Of a DNA stretch of 16,377 nt, positions 1-7,936 are shown in pieces. The position numbers and the translations under genes were made by a program. Positions within the stretch are counted from its first letter, which is position 1. Each line of letters begins with the position of its first letter. The notes beneath the pieces are model-generated. The model searched no databases. It had not been told where the DNA came from and was given only the letters and a program-made list of their open reading frames with translations. Location of the stretch: the NCBI GenBank assembly GCA_002345545.1, contig DDVW01000062.1, positions 1-16,377 of the forward strand, in the 5' to 3' direction. Origin of the DNA: Stenotrophomonas sp. UBA2302. Lineage in GTDB: Bacteria; Pseudomonadota; Gammaproteobacteria; Xanthomonadales; Xanthomonadaceae.

Positions 1-80
1 CTGGCACCGTCCTCACGCCAGCCTGGATTACAAGCCGCCTATGTCCCGCATTTCACTGAACAACGTGCTGGGTTTACACA
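1..80 (+). mobile_element. right end of an IS481-like insertion sequence
   Basis: The transposase tail runs up to ...GGTTTACACA ending at base 80. Read outward-in, this gives TGTGTAAACC, and from memory IS481-type terminal repeats begin with TGTG. Bases 81-86 are ACTAGC, which fits the NCTAGN target site reported for IS481 and IS1002 and would be one copy of a 6-bp target duplication. The left end is outside the window, so the matching repeat and second duplication copy cannot be checked. The exact boundary is inferred. Confidence 0.5.
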
Positions 81-85
81 ACTAG
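1..85 (+). CDS. IS481-family transposase, C-terminal end only (partial)
   Basis: An open frame enters from the left edge (first full codon at base 2) and stops at TAG 83-85, giving 27 residues. It reads ...WHRPHASLDYKPPMSR and ends in NNVLGLHN. The RPH-x-SL-x-x-KPP pattern near the C-terminus, followed by a short NN-hydrophobic-LH tail, is typical of IS481-like DDE transposases with an integrase-core fold. The catalytic residues lie outside the window, so it cannot be said whether the gene is intact. The last codons fall in the presumed right terminal repeat of the element, and the stop appears to come from flanking target DNA. The family call rests on a short tail; another rve-type transposase is possible. 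Confidence 0.7.
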   Translation, partial: WHRPHASLDYKPPMSRISLNNVLGLHN

Positions 86-190
86 CTCTTGCGCCTGGAA
101 GCAGGCAAAAGCCTTTGCTTCCTCCTATATCACGGCTTGGTTTTCAGTCCCGGGAAGAAACAACAGTCAATACATGAGGCAGAGCTTTCA

Positions 191-372
191 CTCCTGCTGC
201 GCAGGAGCGAGCACACCTTTCTTTGCTCGTGCAAAGAAAGGTGGCCCAAAGAAAGCACGGCCGGACGCGAGCCGATGCGATGAAACCGCATCGGTCCCCT
301 GTGCTCCTCGCGGATCGGGGCGGCGCGGAACTCGCTTCGCTCAGACACCCGCGCCTTCATCCCCCGATCCGC
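191..372. repeat. composite palindromic intergenic element
   Basis: Four perfect inverted repeats lie in a row. CTCCTGC (191-197) pairs with GCAGGAG (201-207). CACCTTTCTTTGC (214-226) pairs with GCAAAGAAAGGTG (231-243) around a TCGT loop. CCGATGCG (272-279) pairs with CGCATCGG (287-294). GCGGATCGGGG (310-320) pairs with CCCCGATCCGC (362-372) and encloses GGCGCGG/CCGCGCC (322-328 and 349-355). From memory, intergenic elements with this CTTTCTTTGC...GCAAAGAAAG core recur in Xanthomonas and Stenotrophomonas genomes and often yield spurious predicted proteins. Whether it is a dispersed repeat in this genome cannot be judged from one window. Confidence 0.65.
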
Positions 373-416
373 TGCGGTGCTCGGCCCGCTCTACGGCGAG
401 ACAGTTCAACGGCATC

Positions 417-443
417 AAGCAGAAGCAGAAGCAGAAGCAGAAG
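417..443. repeat. hexanucleotide tandem repeat (AAGCAG)n
   Basis: The unit AAGCAG is repeated without interruption for about 4.5 copies and runs into an A-rich stretch (AAGAAAAAAG). It lies about 130 bases upstream of the ABC ATPase start and outside any credible coding frame. Slippage would change spacing rather than reading frame. Confidence 0.85.
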
Positions 444-463
444 AAAAAAGTAAAAACACGAAC

Positions 464-487
464 AACGGCAACGGCAACGGCAACGGC
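464..487. repeat. hexanucleotide tandem repeat (AACGGC)x4
   Basis: Four exact copies of AACGGC are followed by a partial copy (AGG). The tract lies 20 bases beyond the AAGCAG tract and about 86 bases upstream of the ABC ATPase start codon, within the probable promoter or leader region of that operon. Confidence 0.85.
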
Positions 488-573
488 AGGTTCCGCCCTT
501 TTCCCATGCCAGGCACAGGCAAGAGAAAAGCACAAACACAGTCCAACACCGCATCCATCGCAGAGGACCATCC

Positions 574-1271
<698 letters not shown>

Positions 1272-1275
<4 letters not shown>

Positions 1276-1346
1276 AGAAACAACACGACCGGTGCTTTTC
1301 ACGGCGAAGCCGCCCACACGGTGGTGCACAGGGCGGTGCGCCATGA
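1272..1346 (+). CDS. 24-residue bridging mini-ORF (possible translational coupler)
   Basis: This short frame overlaps the ATPase stop as ATGA (1272-1275) and ends in TGA (1344-1346), which overlaps the permease start as ATGA (1343-1346). It is preceded by a strong ribosome site, GAAGGAG at 1258-1264, with a 7-base spacer, while the permease ATG itself has only a weak site. The peptide begins MKKQHDR, is basic and glycine-rich at its end, and has no recognisable domain. I see the frame and the ribosome site; translation, and a role in passing ribosomes from ATPase to permease, are inferred. The overlaps could be chance. Confidence 0.4.
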
Positions 1347-2503
1347 AATATTTCTCATTGATATGGGCACAGCTGTTCCGCAGCCGCACGCGGACCCTGT
1401 TCACCCTGCTGTCCATCGTCACCGCGTTCCTGCTGTTCGGCATGCTCGATTCGGTGCGCGTGGCCTTCGCCAGTGGCGGCAGCAGCGTGGCCGGAGCCAA
1501 CCGGCTGATCGTCGGCTCGCGGCTGTCCATCACCCAGACCATTCCAATCCGGCTGGAATCGCAGATCCGCCAGGTCGAAGGGGTCAGCGATGTCACCTAC
1601 GCGATGTGGTTCGGCGGCATCTACCAGGACCCGAAGAACTTCTTTCCCAACTTCTCGGTGGCGCCGAACTACTTCGACCTGATGACCGAGTTCGAGATTC
1701 CCCAGGAGCAGGTCGAAGCGTTCCGCAACACGCGTACCGGCGCCATCGTCGGTGAATCGCTGGCCAAGCAGTTCGGCTGGAAGATCGGCGACACCATCCC
1801 GCTGCAGGCCACGATCTTTCCACGCGGTGGCAGCAACGACTGGCCGTTGCAGCTGGTTGGCATATTCAAGTCAAAAAACACCGCCACCGCCGACAACGAG
1901 GAACGCCAGCTGATGATGAACTGGAAGTACTTCGACGAATCCAACGACTACATCAAGAACCAGGTCAGCTGGTACACGGTGCGACTGGACAATCCCGACC
2001 ACGCCTCGCGCGTGGCGCAGGCGATCGATGCGCTCTCGGCCAATTCCGACCACGAGACCAGGACCCAGACCGAATCGGCGTTCCAGCAGGCCTTCATCAA
2101 GCAGTTCGCCGACATCGGCCTGATCGTCACCTCGATCATGGGCGCGGTGTTCTTCACCCTGCTGCTGCTCACCGGCAACACCATGGCGCAGGCGGTGCGC
2201 GAGCGCGTGCCGGAGCTGGCCACACTGAAGACGCTGGGCTTCACCGACGGCACCATGCTGATGCTGGTGATGGTCGAATCGGTGCTGCTGGTCGGGCTGG
2301 GCGGAGCCATCGGCCTGGGCCTGGCGGCAGCGGCATTGCCGGTGATGGCACCGAAGACCATGGGCCTGCTGCCACCGAGCGTGCCGCTGCAGACCTGGGG
2401 GATGGGACTGGGGTTGATCGTGGCGATCGGGCTGGTGGTCGGCGTGTTGCCGGCACTGCGCGCCAAGCGCCTGAAGATCGTCGACGCACTGGCCGGGCGC
2501 TGA
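1343..2503 (+). CDS. ABC transporter permease, FtsX/MacB type (first of pair)
   Basis: This 386-residue inner-membrane protein is expected to pair with the next permease and the upstream ATPase. A cytoplasmic start (MKYFSLIWAQLFRSRTRT) leads into one helix at about 18-36. A periplasmic MacB-type core domain covers roughly 40-265. A C-terminal FtsX domain has three helices, the first starting near ADIGLIVTSIMG. The coupling-helix region carries RERVPELATLKTLGF, the family hallmark. The end, LPALRAKRLKIVDAL, is also standard for these permeases. ATG 1343 is preferred over upstream in-frame GTG 1292 because the N-terminus then fits the family exactly. Its ribosome site is poor, so translation may depend on the overlapping mini-ORF. 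Confidence 0.92.
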   Translation: MKYFSLIWAQLFRSRTRTLFTLLSIVTAFLLFGMLDSVRVAFASGGSSVAGANRLIVGSRLSITQTIPIRLESQIRQVEGVSDVTYAMWFGGIYQDPKNFFPNFSVAPNYFDLMTEFEIPQEQVEAFRNTRTGAIVGESLAKQFGWKIGDTIPLQATIFPRGGSNDWPLQLVGIFKSKNTATADNEERQLMMNWKYFDESNDYIKNQVSWYTVRLDNPDHASRVAQAIDALSANSDHETRTQTESAFQQAFIKQFADIGLIVTSIMGAVFFTLLLLTGNTMAQAVRERVPELATLKTLGFTDGTMLMLVMVESVLLVGLGGAIGLGLAAAALPVMAPKTMGLLPPSVPLQTWGMGLGLIVAIGLVVGVLPALRAKRLKIVDALAGR

Positions 2504-2513
2504 GGAGAACGAC

Positions 2514-3821
2514 ATGAAGAAGTTTCTTGCAAACGCGCTGGTGATCGTGCTGCTGGCCGTTGTGCTGGGCGCATGGATCGCATTGCCGTGGATCGGCGTG
2601 GCCGTCGTGGTGGTGGCCATCGCGCTGTGGCTGCTGCTCACCCGCAGCGGCCGGCTGGCGCTGGCGGCCACCCGCATCGGCCTGGCCAGCCTGCCGCAAC
2701 GCTGGGGTGCCTCCTCGGTGATCGTGATCGGCATCGCCGGCGTGGTCGGCGTGCTGGTGGCGATGCTGGCGATGGGCCAGGGCTTCCAGGCCACGCTGGA
2801 AAGCACCGGCGATGACCACACCGCCATCGTGCTGCGTGGCGGCTCGCAGGCCGAGACCAATTCAGTCATCACCCGCAACCAGGTGCCACTGCTGGAAACC
2901 CTGCCCGGGGTGGCGCGTGGCGACAATGGCCGGCCGCTGCTGTCGGCCGAAGTCTCGCAGGTGGTCAACCTCATCTCGCGCAGCGATGGCACCGACGTGA
3001 ACGCGCAGTTCCGTGGCGTCGGCGAGCAGGCCTGGGCGGTGCACGACAAGGTGCGGATCGTCGAAGGCCGCACCTTCGCCACCGGTCTGCGCGAAATTGT
3101 CGCCGGCCGTGGCGCGCAGAAGCAGTTCCAGAACCTGGATGTGGGCAACACCCTCACGCTCGGCAACCAGACCTGGACGGTGGTGGGCATCTTCGAATCC
3201 GGTGATGCGCACGAGTCCGAGCTGTGGACCGATGCACAGACCCTGGCCAGCACCTACAACCGCAGCGCGTGGCAGTCGATCAGTGTGCGTACCGGGGGCA
3301 AGGCAGGCTTCGCGGCGTTCAAGGCCGCCGTCGAGGCCGATCCACGCCTGAAACTGGATGTGGAAACCACCGCCGAGTACTACCGCAAGCAGGGCGGCAA
3401 CTTGAACGGTCTGCTCAAGGTGCTGGGCACGGTGATCGGCGCGATCATGGCGGTGGGTGCGGTGTTCGGTGCACTCAACACCATGTACGCGGCGGTGGCC
3501 ACGCGCGCGCGGGAGATCGCCACGCTGCGCGCGATTGGTTTCCGCGGGCTGCCGGTAGTCACCGCGGTGATGCTGGAGACCATGCTGCTGGCTTTGCTCG
3601 GTGGACTGCTCGGCGGCCTGGTCACCTGGCTGGCGTTCAACAACTTCACGGTGTCCACGCTGGGCCAGAACTTCAGCCAGGTGGTGTTCCAGTTTAAGGT
3701 GTCACCGCCGCTGTTGTGGAGCGGGTTGAAATGGGCGCTGGGCATCGGCCTGGTCGGTGGCCTGTTTCCCGCCCTGCGTGCGGCGCGGCTGCCGATCACC
3801 ACCGCACTGCGCGAGACCTGA
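2514..3821 (+). CDS. ABC transporter permease, FtsX/MacB type (second of pair, extended N-terminus)
   Basis: This 435-residue permease starts 10 bases after the first permease, with GAGGAGAA at about 2503-2510 as ribosome site. Residues 7-42 are almost wholly hydrophobic and could form two helices before the usual first FtsX helix at about 67-86; the first permease lacks this extension. A periplasmic core domain covers about 90-315. The C-terminal FtsX domain contains ATRAREIATLRAIGF and ends FPALRAARLPITTALRET. The two permeases are clearly different proteins, which suggests a heterodimer rather than the homodimer of MacB. No periplasmic adaptor gene is present in the window. Confidence 0.92.
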   Translation: MKKFLANALVIVLLAVVLGAWIALPWIGVAVVVVAIALWLLLTRSGRLALAATRIGLASLPQRWGASSVIVIGIAGVVGVLVAMLAMGQGFQATLESTGDDHTAIVLRGGSQAETNSVITRNQVPLLETLPGVARGDNGRPLLSAEVSQVVNLISRSDGTDVNAQFRGVGEQAWAVHDKVRIVEGRTFATGLREIVAGRGAQKQFQNLDVGNTLTLGNQTWTVVGIFESGDAHESELWTDAQTLASTYNRSAWQSISVRTGGKAGFAAFKAAVEADPRLKLDVETTAEYYRKQGGNLNGLLKVLGTVIGAIMAVGAVFGALNTMYAAVATRAREIATLRAIGFRGLPVVTAVMLETMLLALLGGLLGGLVTWLAFNNFTVSTLGQNFSQVVFQFKVSPPLLWSGLKWALGIGLVGGLFPALRAARLPITTALRET

Positions 3822-3826
3822 TGCAG

Positions 3827-3854
3827 GCGGTGGTGATGACAACGTCACCACCGC
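3827..3854 (+). terminator. 10-bp hairpin just after the ABC operon
   Basis: GCGGTGGTGA (3827-3836) and TCACCACCGC (3845-3854) are perfect complements around an 8-base loop, starting 5 bases past the permease stop. No T-run follows, so this is not a classical intrinsic terminator. It may protect the 3' end of the message or be a partial or Rho-assisted terminator. Confidence 0.4.
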
Positions 3855-4026
3855 TTCCTGACCCGTTGCAGATCACCGCACTGTCAGCACCGCCACAAGG
3901 CATGCCTGCTGCCACATCCGCCCGTGCCTGCCTGCGCCTCAACGCGCAGGTGGGCGAAGCCATGACCGCACCGCGCTGCATTCTGAACGCAGCCATACCT
4001 GTCCCGATGGAATTGTTTTTGAAAGG

Positions 4027-4033
4027 TTAAGAT
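4027..4033 (+). promoter_or_regulatory. candidate -10 element of the TonB-dependent receptor gene
   Basis: TTAAGAT at 4027-4033 has the TANNNT form and lies about 80 bases before the receptor start, in an AT-rich pocket (from 4011) of an otherwise GC-rich gap. No good -35 is present at the usual distance. If used, transcription would begin near 4040 and the short leader would hold the hairpin at 4066-4089. Confidence 0.25.
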
Positions 4034-4065
4034 CCACGTCCCCCACGTGTTGACGCAGTACTTAC

Positions 4066-4089
4066 AGCGCCTTCCGAAGGCGCTTTTTT
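4066..4089 (+). terminator. intrinsic terminator in the leader of the receptor gene (possible attenuator)
   Basis: AGCGCCTT (4066-4073) pairs perfectly with AAGGCGCT (4077-4084) around a CCG loop and runs into six T residues (4084-4089), then GTTT. It ends 22 bases before the receptor ATG and just before its ribosome site (CAGGAG, 4101-4106). It either ends upstream transcription, with a promoter squeezed in after it, or acts as an attenuator within the leader. A smaller stem, CACGT/ACGTG, lies upstream at 4035-4049. Confidence 0.75.
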
Positions 4090-4111
4090 GTTTGATTGTT
4101 CAGGAGTTCCG

Positions 4112-6967
4112 ATGTACCTCAGCACTACCCCGCTGCGCAATGCGATCATCCTCGCATTGGTCGCCAGCTACAGCGTCCCCGCTTTCGCACAGTCCACCGA
4201 TGACGGCACCACCACGCTGGACCGCATCGAGATCACCGGCTCACGCATCCGCCAGGTCAGCGTCGAAACCGCCCAGCCGGTCATCGCCTTGACCCGCGCC
4301 GAGATCGAGAAGAAGGGCTACGTCAACGTCGCCGACATCCTGCAGGATGTCACCGCTGCCGGCGCGCCGTCGCTGAGCCGCGCCTCGGCGCTGTCCTCCG
4401 GCCGCGATTACGGCGGCATGTTCGTCAGCCTGCGCAACCTCGGCCCGGAGCGCACCCTGGTGCTGATCGACGGCCGCCGCATGGGCGTCAGCGCCGGCGG
4501 CTATTCCGATGTCGGCTCGATTCCTTCGGCCATTGTCGAGCGCGTGGAAGTGCTGACCGACGGCGCCTCGGCGCTGTATGGCTCCGATGCCATCGCCGGC
4601 GTGGTCAACGTCATCACCCGCAAGAACTTCGATGGCGGCGACGCCAGCGCCTATATCGGCCAGTACGGCGAAGGCGACGGCCAGAAGCGGGCCTACAGCG
4701 CCACCTTCGGCAAGACCTTCGAGCGCGGCTGGTTCAGCGTCGGCGCCGAAAGCACCAGGGAAGATCCGGTGCTGGGCGGTGCGCGCGAATTCACCGCCTA
4801 TCCGAACGGTCCGTACCATTCCGACGATGGCCTCAGCGGCACCACCGAATGGGGCTCGGTCACCGTTGGCGGCAAGGTGCTCAGCGTCGGCCCCGGCGGC
4901 GATCCGTCGAAGCTGGAAAACTTCAAGCCGCGTGATCCGGCCACCTACGCCAACACCAAGACCAACATGACGTTGCTGTCGGCGCTGGAGCGCAAGTCGG
5001 CCTTTGCCAATGGCGGCTTCGACATCACCGACAACCTGCGCATCGTCGCCGACGTGCTGTACAGCGAGCGCGAATCGCTCAAGCAGCTGGCCGGCTATCC
5101 GTACTCGGTGTCCCAGGCGCAGGCCAACAGCGGTGCGCGTGCCGCGCTGTCCAAGGACAGCGCCTTCAACCTCTGGGGCGAGGACGTGCTGTTCTCGCAC
5201 CGCACCGAGGAATTCCCGCGCGCGACCAACAACAGCCTGACCACCAAGCGTGCCAGCGTGGGTCTGGAAGGCAGCTTCGAGACCGGCTCGCGCTACTGGG
5301 ACTGGAATGTCGGCTACATGTTCAACCGCAACGAGGGCGAACGCCGCACGCTGCAGAGCATGTACCAGCCGCACGTCAACAACGCGGTCGGTGCCTCCTT
5401 CATCGACGATAAGGGAATCGCCCACTGCGGCACCCGCGACAACGTGATCGAGGGCTGCGTGCCGTGGAATCCGCTGGCACCGATGGGCAGCAACAGCCCC
5501 GGTTCGCTCAGCGGGGACCCGGCGGTGCGCGATTACCTGTTCAAGAGCTTCGTCGACGATATCCGCAGCACCACCAAGGTGTTCAGCGCCAACATCTCCG
5601 GCTCGCTGTTCTCGCTGCCGGCCGGTGACGTACTGGCGGCGATGGGCGTGGAGCACCGCAGCGAAGAAGCCAGCTATACCCCGGACCTGATGGTGCAGAA
5701 CGGCCAGATCGCCGGCACCAGCGGTCAGCCGACCGCCGGCGACTACAAGCTGGACGAGGTCTACCTGGAACTGCAGGTGCCGCTGCTGGCCGACCTGCCG
5801 CTGGTCCGCGAGCTGTCGCTGGATGTGGCCGGCCGCTATTCGGACTACAACAACTTCGGCGGCACCACCAACGGCAAGTTCGGCCTGAAGTGGAAGCCGG
5901 TCGACGAGCTGCTGGTGCGCGCCACCTACGGCACCGGCTTCCGCGCGCCGACCGTGGACGATCTGTACGGCGGCACCGTCACCACCCGTGACCGCATCAC
6001 CGATCCGTGCGACCGCTCTTTCGGTGCAGCCGCACGCAATGCCGAGGTGGCCGCACGCTGCACTGCCGCCGGCATGGGCGACGGCTTCCGCCAGAAGACC
6101 GCCGACGGCGAAGTCGCCAGCACCTCCGGCGCGCAGGCCGTGACCGACTTCACCTCCGGCTCCAACCCGGAGCTGAAGCCGGAAACCGCCAAGACCTGGA
6201 CCGTGGGCCTGGTCTACAGCCCGGACTTCGTCAGCGGCCTGGACCTGAGCCTGGACTGGTGGAAGATCCGCATCGACGACGTGATCGTCGGCGAGTCGGC
6301 CACCGACATCCTCAACCAGTGCTACGTGCAGGGCATCGATTCGGCCTGCGAGCGCTTCAAGCGTTACACCTCCGGCACCAACAAGGGCCAGGTCAGCAGC
6401 ATGAACCGGTCGTTGAACAACGCCGGTTACCAGGAAACCGCCGGCTATGACGTGGGCATCCGCTACCGTCTGCCGGAACTGGCGCTGGGCCAGCTCGCGC
6501 TGCGCTGGAACACCACCTACGTGGACTACCTGTCGCGCAAGAGCGACAACGTCGACACCACCCCCGTGGACCAGTACACCGGCTGGGGCGGCAACTTCCG
6601 CGTGCGTTCCAACCTGACGCTGGACTGGCAGAAGGGCAACCTCGGCGCCAGCTGGACCACCCGCTACTACTCGGGCATGAAGGAGAAGTGCTCCTACGAC
6701 CTGGACGGTGGCCCGGAGTGCAACCTGGCCGGCTTCCAGTCGCCCTACACCGATCTGCAGCCGAGCCGGCAGGTGGGCTCCAACACCTTCCACGACCTGC
6801 AGGTGCGTTACGCGGCACCGTGGAACGGCACCGTCTCGCTGGGCGTCAACAACGTCTTCAAGCACGAAGGTCCGGTCATGTACAGCCAGCCGAACAGCAG
6901 CTTCACCTACTACGGTGGCTTCGACATCGGCCGTTTCATCTACATGAAGTACCAGCAGCGCTTCTGA
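4112..6967 (+). CDS. TonB-dependent outer-membrane receptor
   Basis: This 951-residue precursor should import a ligand across the outer membrane using TonB-ExbBD energy. A signal peptide covers 1-26, with cleavage expected after AFA before QSTDDG. A TonB-box-like stretch (TLDRIEITG) is near 35-43. The plug domain runs from about 52 to 171 and contains TLVLIDGRRMG and the hallmark RVEVLTDGASALYGSDAIAG. The rest is a 22-strand-type barrel, with the conserved RATYGTGFRAPTVDDLYGG segment near residue 605 and a final strand ending in Phe (YQQRF), as outer-membrane barrels do. Cysteines in predicted surface loops may form disulfides. ATG 4112 has CAGGAG five bases upstream and gives the signal peptide directly. 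The substrate cannot be assigned. The gene is downstream of an ABC exporter but separated by hairpins, so a functional link is only a guess. Confidence 0.95.
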   Translation: MYLSTTPLRNAIILALVASYSVPAFAQSTDDGTTTLDRIEITGSRIRQVSVETAQPVIALTRAEIEKKGYVNVADILQDVTAAGAPSLSRASALSSGRDYGGMFVSLRNLGPERTLVLIDGRRMGVSAGGYSDVGSIPSAIVERVEVLTDGASALYGSDAIAGVVNVITRKNFDGGDASAYIGQYGEGDGQKRAYSATFGKTFERGWFSVGAESTREDPVLGGAREFTAYPNGPYHSDDGLSGTTEWGSVTVGGKVLSVGPGGDPSKLENFKPRDPATYANTKTNMTLLSALERKSAFANGGFDITDNLRIVADVLYSERESLKQLAGYPYSVSQAQANSGARAALSKDSAFNLWGEDVLFSHRTEEFPRATNNSLTTKRASVGLEGSFETGSRYWDWNVGYMFNRNEGERRTLQSMYQPHVNNAVGASFIDDKGIAHCGTRDNVIEGCVPWNPLAPMGSNSPGSLSGDPAVRDYLFKSFVDDIRSTTKVFSANISGSLFSLPAGDVLAAMGVEHRSEEASYTPDLMVQNGQIAGTSGQPTAGDYKLDEVYLELQVPLLADLPLVRELSLDVAGRYSDYNNFGGTTNGKFGLKWKPVDELLVRATYGTGFRAPTVDDLYGGTVTTRDRITDPCDRSFGAAARNAEVAARCTAAGMGDGFRQKTADGEVASTSGAQAVTDFTSGSNPELKPETAKTWTVGLVYSPDFVSGLDLSLDWWKIRIDDVIVGESATDILNQCYVQGIDSACERFKRYTSGTNKGQVSSMNRSLNNAGYQETAGYDVGIRYRLPELALGQLALRWNTTYVDYLSRKSDNVDTTPVDQYTGWGGNFRVRSNLTLDWQKGNLGASWTTRYYSGMKEKCSYDLDGGPECNLAGFQSPYTDLQPSRQVGSNTFHDLQVRYAAPWNGTVSLGVNNVFKHEGPVMYSQPNSSFTYYGGFDIGRFIYMKYQQRF

Positions 6968-6990
6968 TCCATCACGCTGTGCGTTGAGCA

Positions 6991-7020
6991 GGCGGCGTCC
7001 TTCGGGGCGCCGTCTTTTTT
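6991..7020 (+). terminator. intrinsic terminator of the receptor gene
   Basis: GGCGGCGTCC (6991-7000) pairs with GGGCGCCGTC (7005-7014) through ten pairs, including two G-T wobbles, closed by a TTCG tetraloop and followed by six T residues. It lies 24 bases past the receptor stop and separates it from the convergent rarD gene. On the other strand no T-run follows, so it should work only rightward. Confidence 0.88.
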
Positions 7021-7030
7021 GCCCGGGATC

Positions 7031-7936
7031 TCAGTTGACCGCTGCATTCCTGGCGCGGGCGGCCGCACGCCAGCCGGCCAGCGCGAACACCACCAGCCCG
7101 GCCCAGATGAAGGCGAAGCCGACCAGCCTGGCCATGCCGAACGGCTCACGGAACACCAGCACGCCGCACAGGAACTGCAGGGTCGGGCCGATGTACTGCA
7201 GCAGCCCGACCACGCTCAGCGGGATACGCCGCACGCCGTAGGTGAAGGCGATCAACGGCACCGCGCTGACCGCACCGGACGCAACCAGCAGCGCCAGCGT
7301 GCCCCAGCCCCAGCCGCCGGTGAAACCACCGCCATGCCCGGCTTCGGCCCACAGCACCCAGGCCAGTGCCGGCACGAACAGGAACAGGCTTTCCATGCCG
7401 ATGCCGGCCACCGGCTCGAACGGGGTCAGCTTGCGCAGCAGGCCATACAGCGCGAACGAGATCGACAGGCCGATGGCGATCCACGGCACCCGTCCCCCCT
7501 GCCAGGTCAGCCAGGCCACGCCCACTGCCGCCAGTCCCACCGCCAGCCACTGCAGCTTGCCCAGCCGCTCCCCCAGCACCAGCACACCAAGCAGCACGCT
7601 CAGCAGCGGATTGATGAAGTAGCCCAGGCTGGTTTCCACCACATGCCCGGCGTTCACCGCCCAGATGTACAGGCTCCAGTTGAAGCCGATCACCGCGCTG
7701 GCCAGGCCGAGCAGCCAGAAGGTGCGCGGCACCGCGCGGATCCGCCGCACCCAGTCCAACCGCTCGCGTACGAACAGCAGCACGAATAGCAGTACCGCGC
7801 TCCATACGATGCGGTGGGCGATGATCTGGTCCGACGGCACCTGCTTGAGCAGATGCCAGTACAGCGGGAACAGGCCCCAGATGACGAAGGCCAGCATGGT
7901 GGCCCACAGGCCGTTGCGATAGTCGTTGCCGCTCAT
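7031..7936 (-). CDS. rarD: RarD, DMT/EamA-superfamily permease
   Basis: This 301-residue inner-membrane protein has about ten predicted helices arranged as two EamA halves. The segments GFNWSLYIWAVNAGHVVETS and LGYFINPLLSVLLGVLVLGE are diagnostic of RarD, as is the start GLWATMLAFVIWGLFPLYWH. RarD is named for a chloramphenicol-sensitivity phenotype, but its substrate is not established. The start ATG overlaps the stop of the upstream yedA-like gene by four bases (ATGA, 7933-7936), so translation is probably coupled. There is no strong ribosome site of its own. Full family length, with no sign of damage. Confidence 0.95.
   Translation of the reverse strand: MSGNDYRNGLWATMLAFVIWGLFPLYWHLLKQVPSDQIIAHRIVWSAVLLFVLLFVRERLDWVRRIRAVPRTFWLLGLASAVIGFNWSLYIWAVNAGHVVETSLGYFINPLLSVLLGVLVLGERLGKLQWLAVGLAAVGVAWLTWQGGRVPWIAIGLSISFALYGLLRKLTPFEPVAGIGMESLFLFVPALAWVLWAEAGHGGGFTGGWGWGTLALLVASGAVSAVPLIAFTYGVRRIPLSVVGLLQYIGPTLQFLCGVLVFREPFGMARLVGFAFIWAGLVVFALAGWRAAARARNAAVN

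Larger units (their letters stand above)
86..573. other. 488-bp intergenic region rich in palindromes and short repeats
   Basis: No convincing gene lies between the insertion-sequence end and the ABC operon. The open frames here are arginine/serine/proline-rich, lack good ribosome sites and cross the palindromes, so I treat them as spurious. Just after the element end, GGAAGCA (97-103) pairs with TGCTTCC (116-122), extended by GGC/GCC around an AAAA loop, with no T-run after it. Larger palindromes occupy 191-372, and two hexamer tracts lie at 417-443 and 464-487. The promoter of the downstream operon should be here, but no clear -35/-10 pair could be picked. Confidence 0.7.

Noticed and set aside
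3821..4030. A 69-codon frame starting in a TGATG overlap with the second permease stop.
   Set aside because: The overlap is attractive, but codon third positions are much richer in A and T than in neighbouring genes. The first codons form one arm of a hairpin, no domain is visible, and its stop lies in the candidate -10. It is kept as a weak possibility only.
4241..6865. A long minus-strand open frame (874 codons) opposite the TonB-dependent receptor.
   Set aside because: Long antisense frames are expected in GC-rich coding DNA. The translation is repetitive Val/Ala/Gly/His-rich without motifs, whereas the plus strand encodes a complete receptor.
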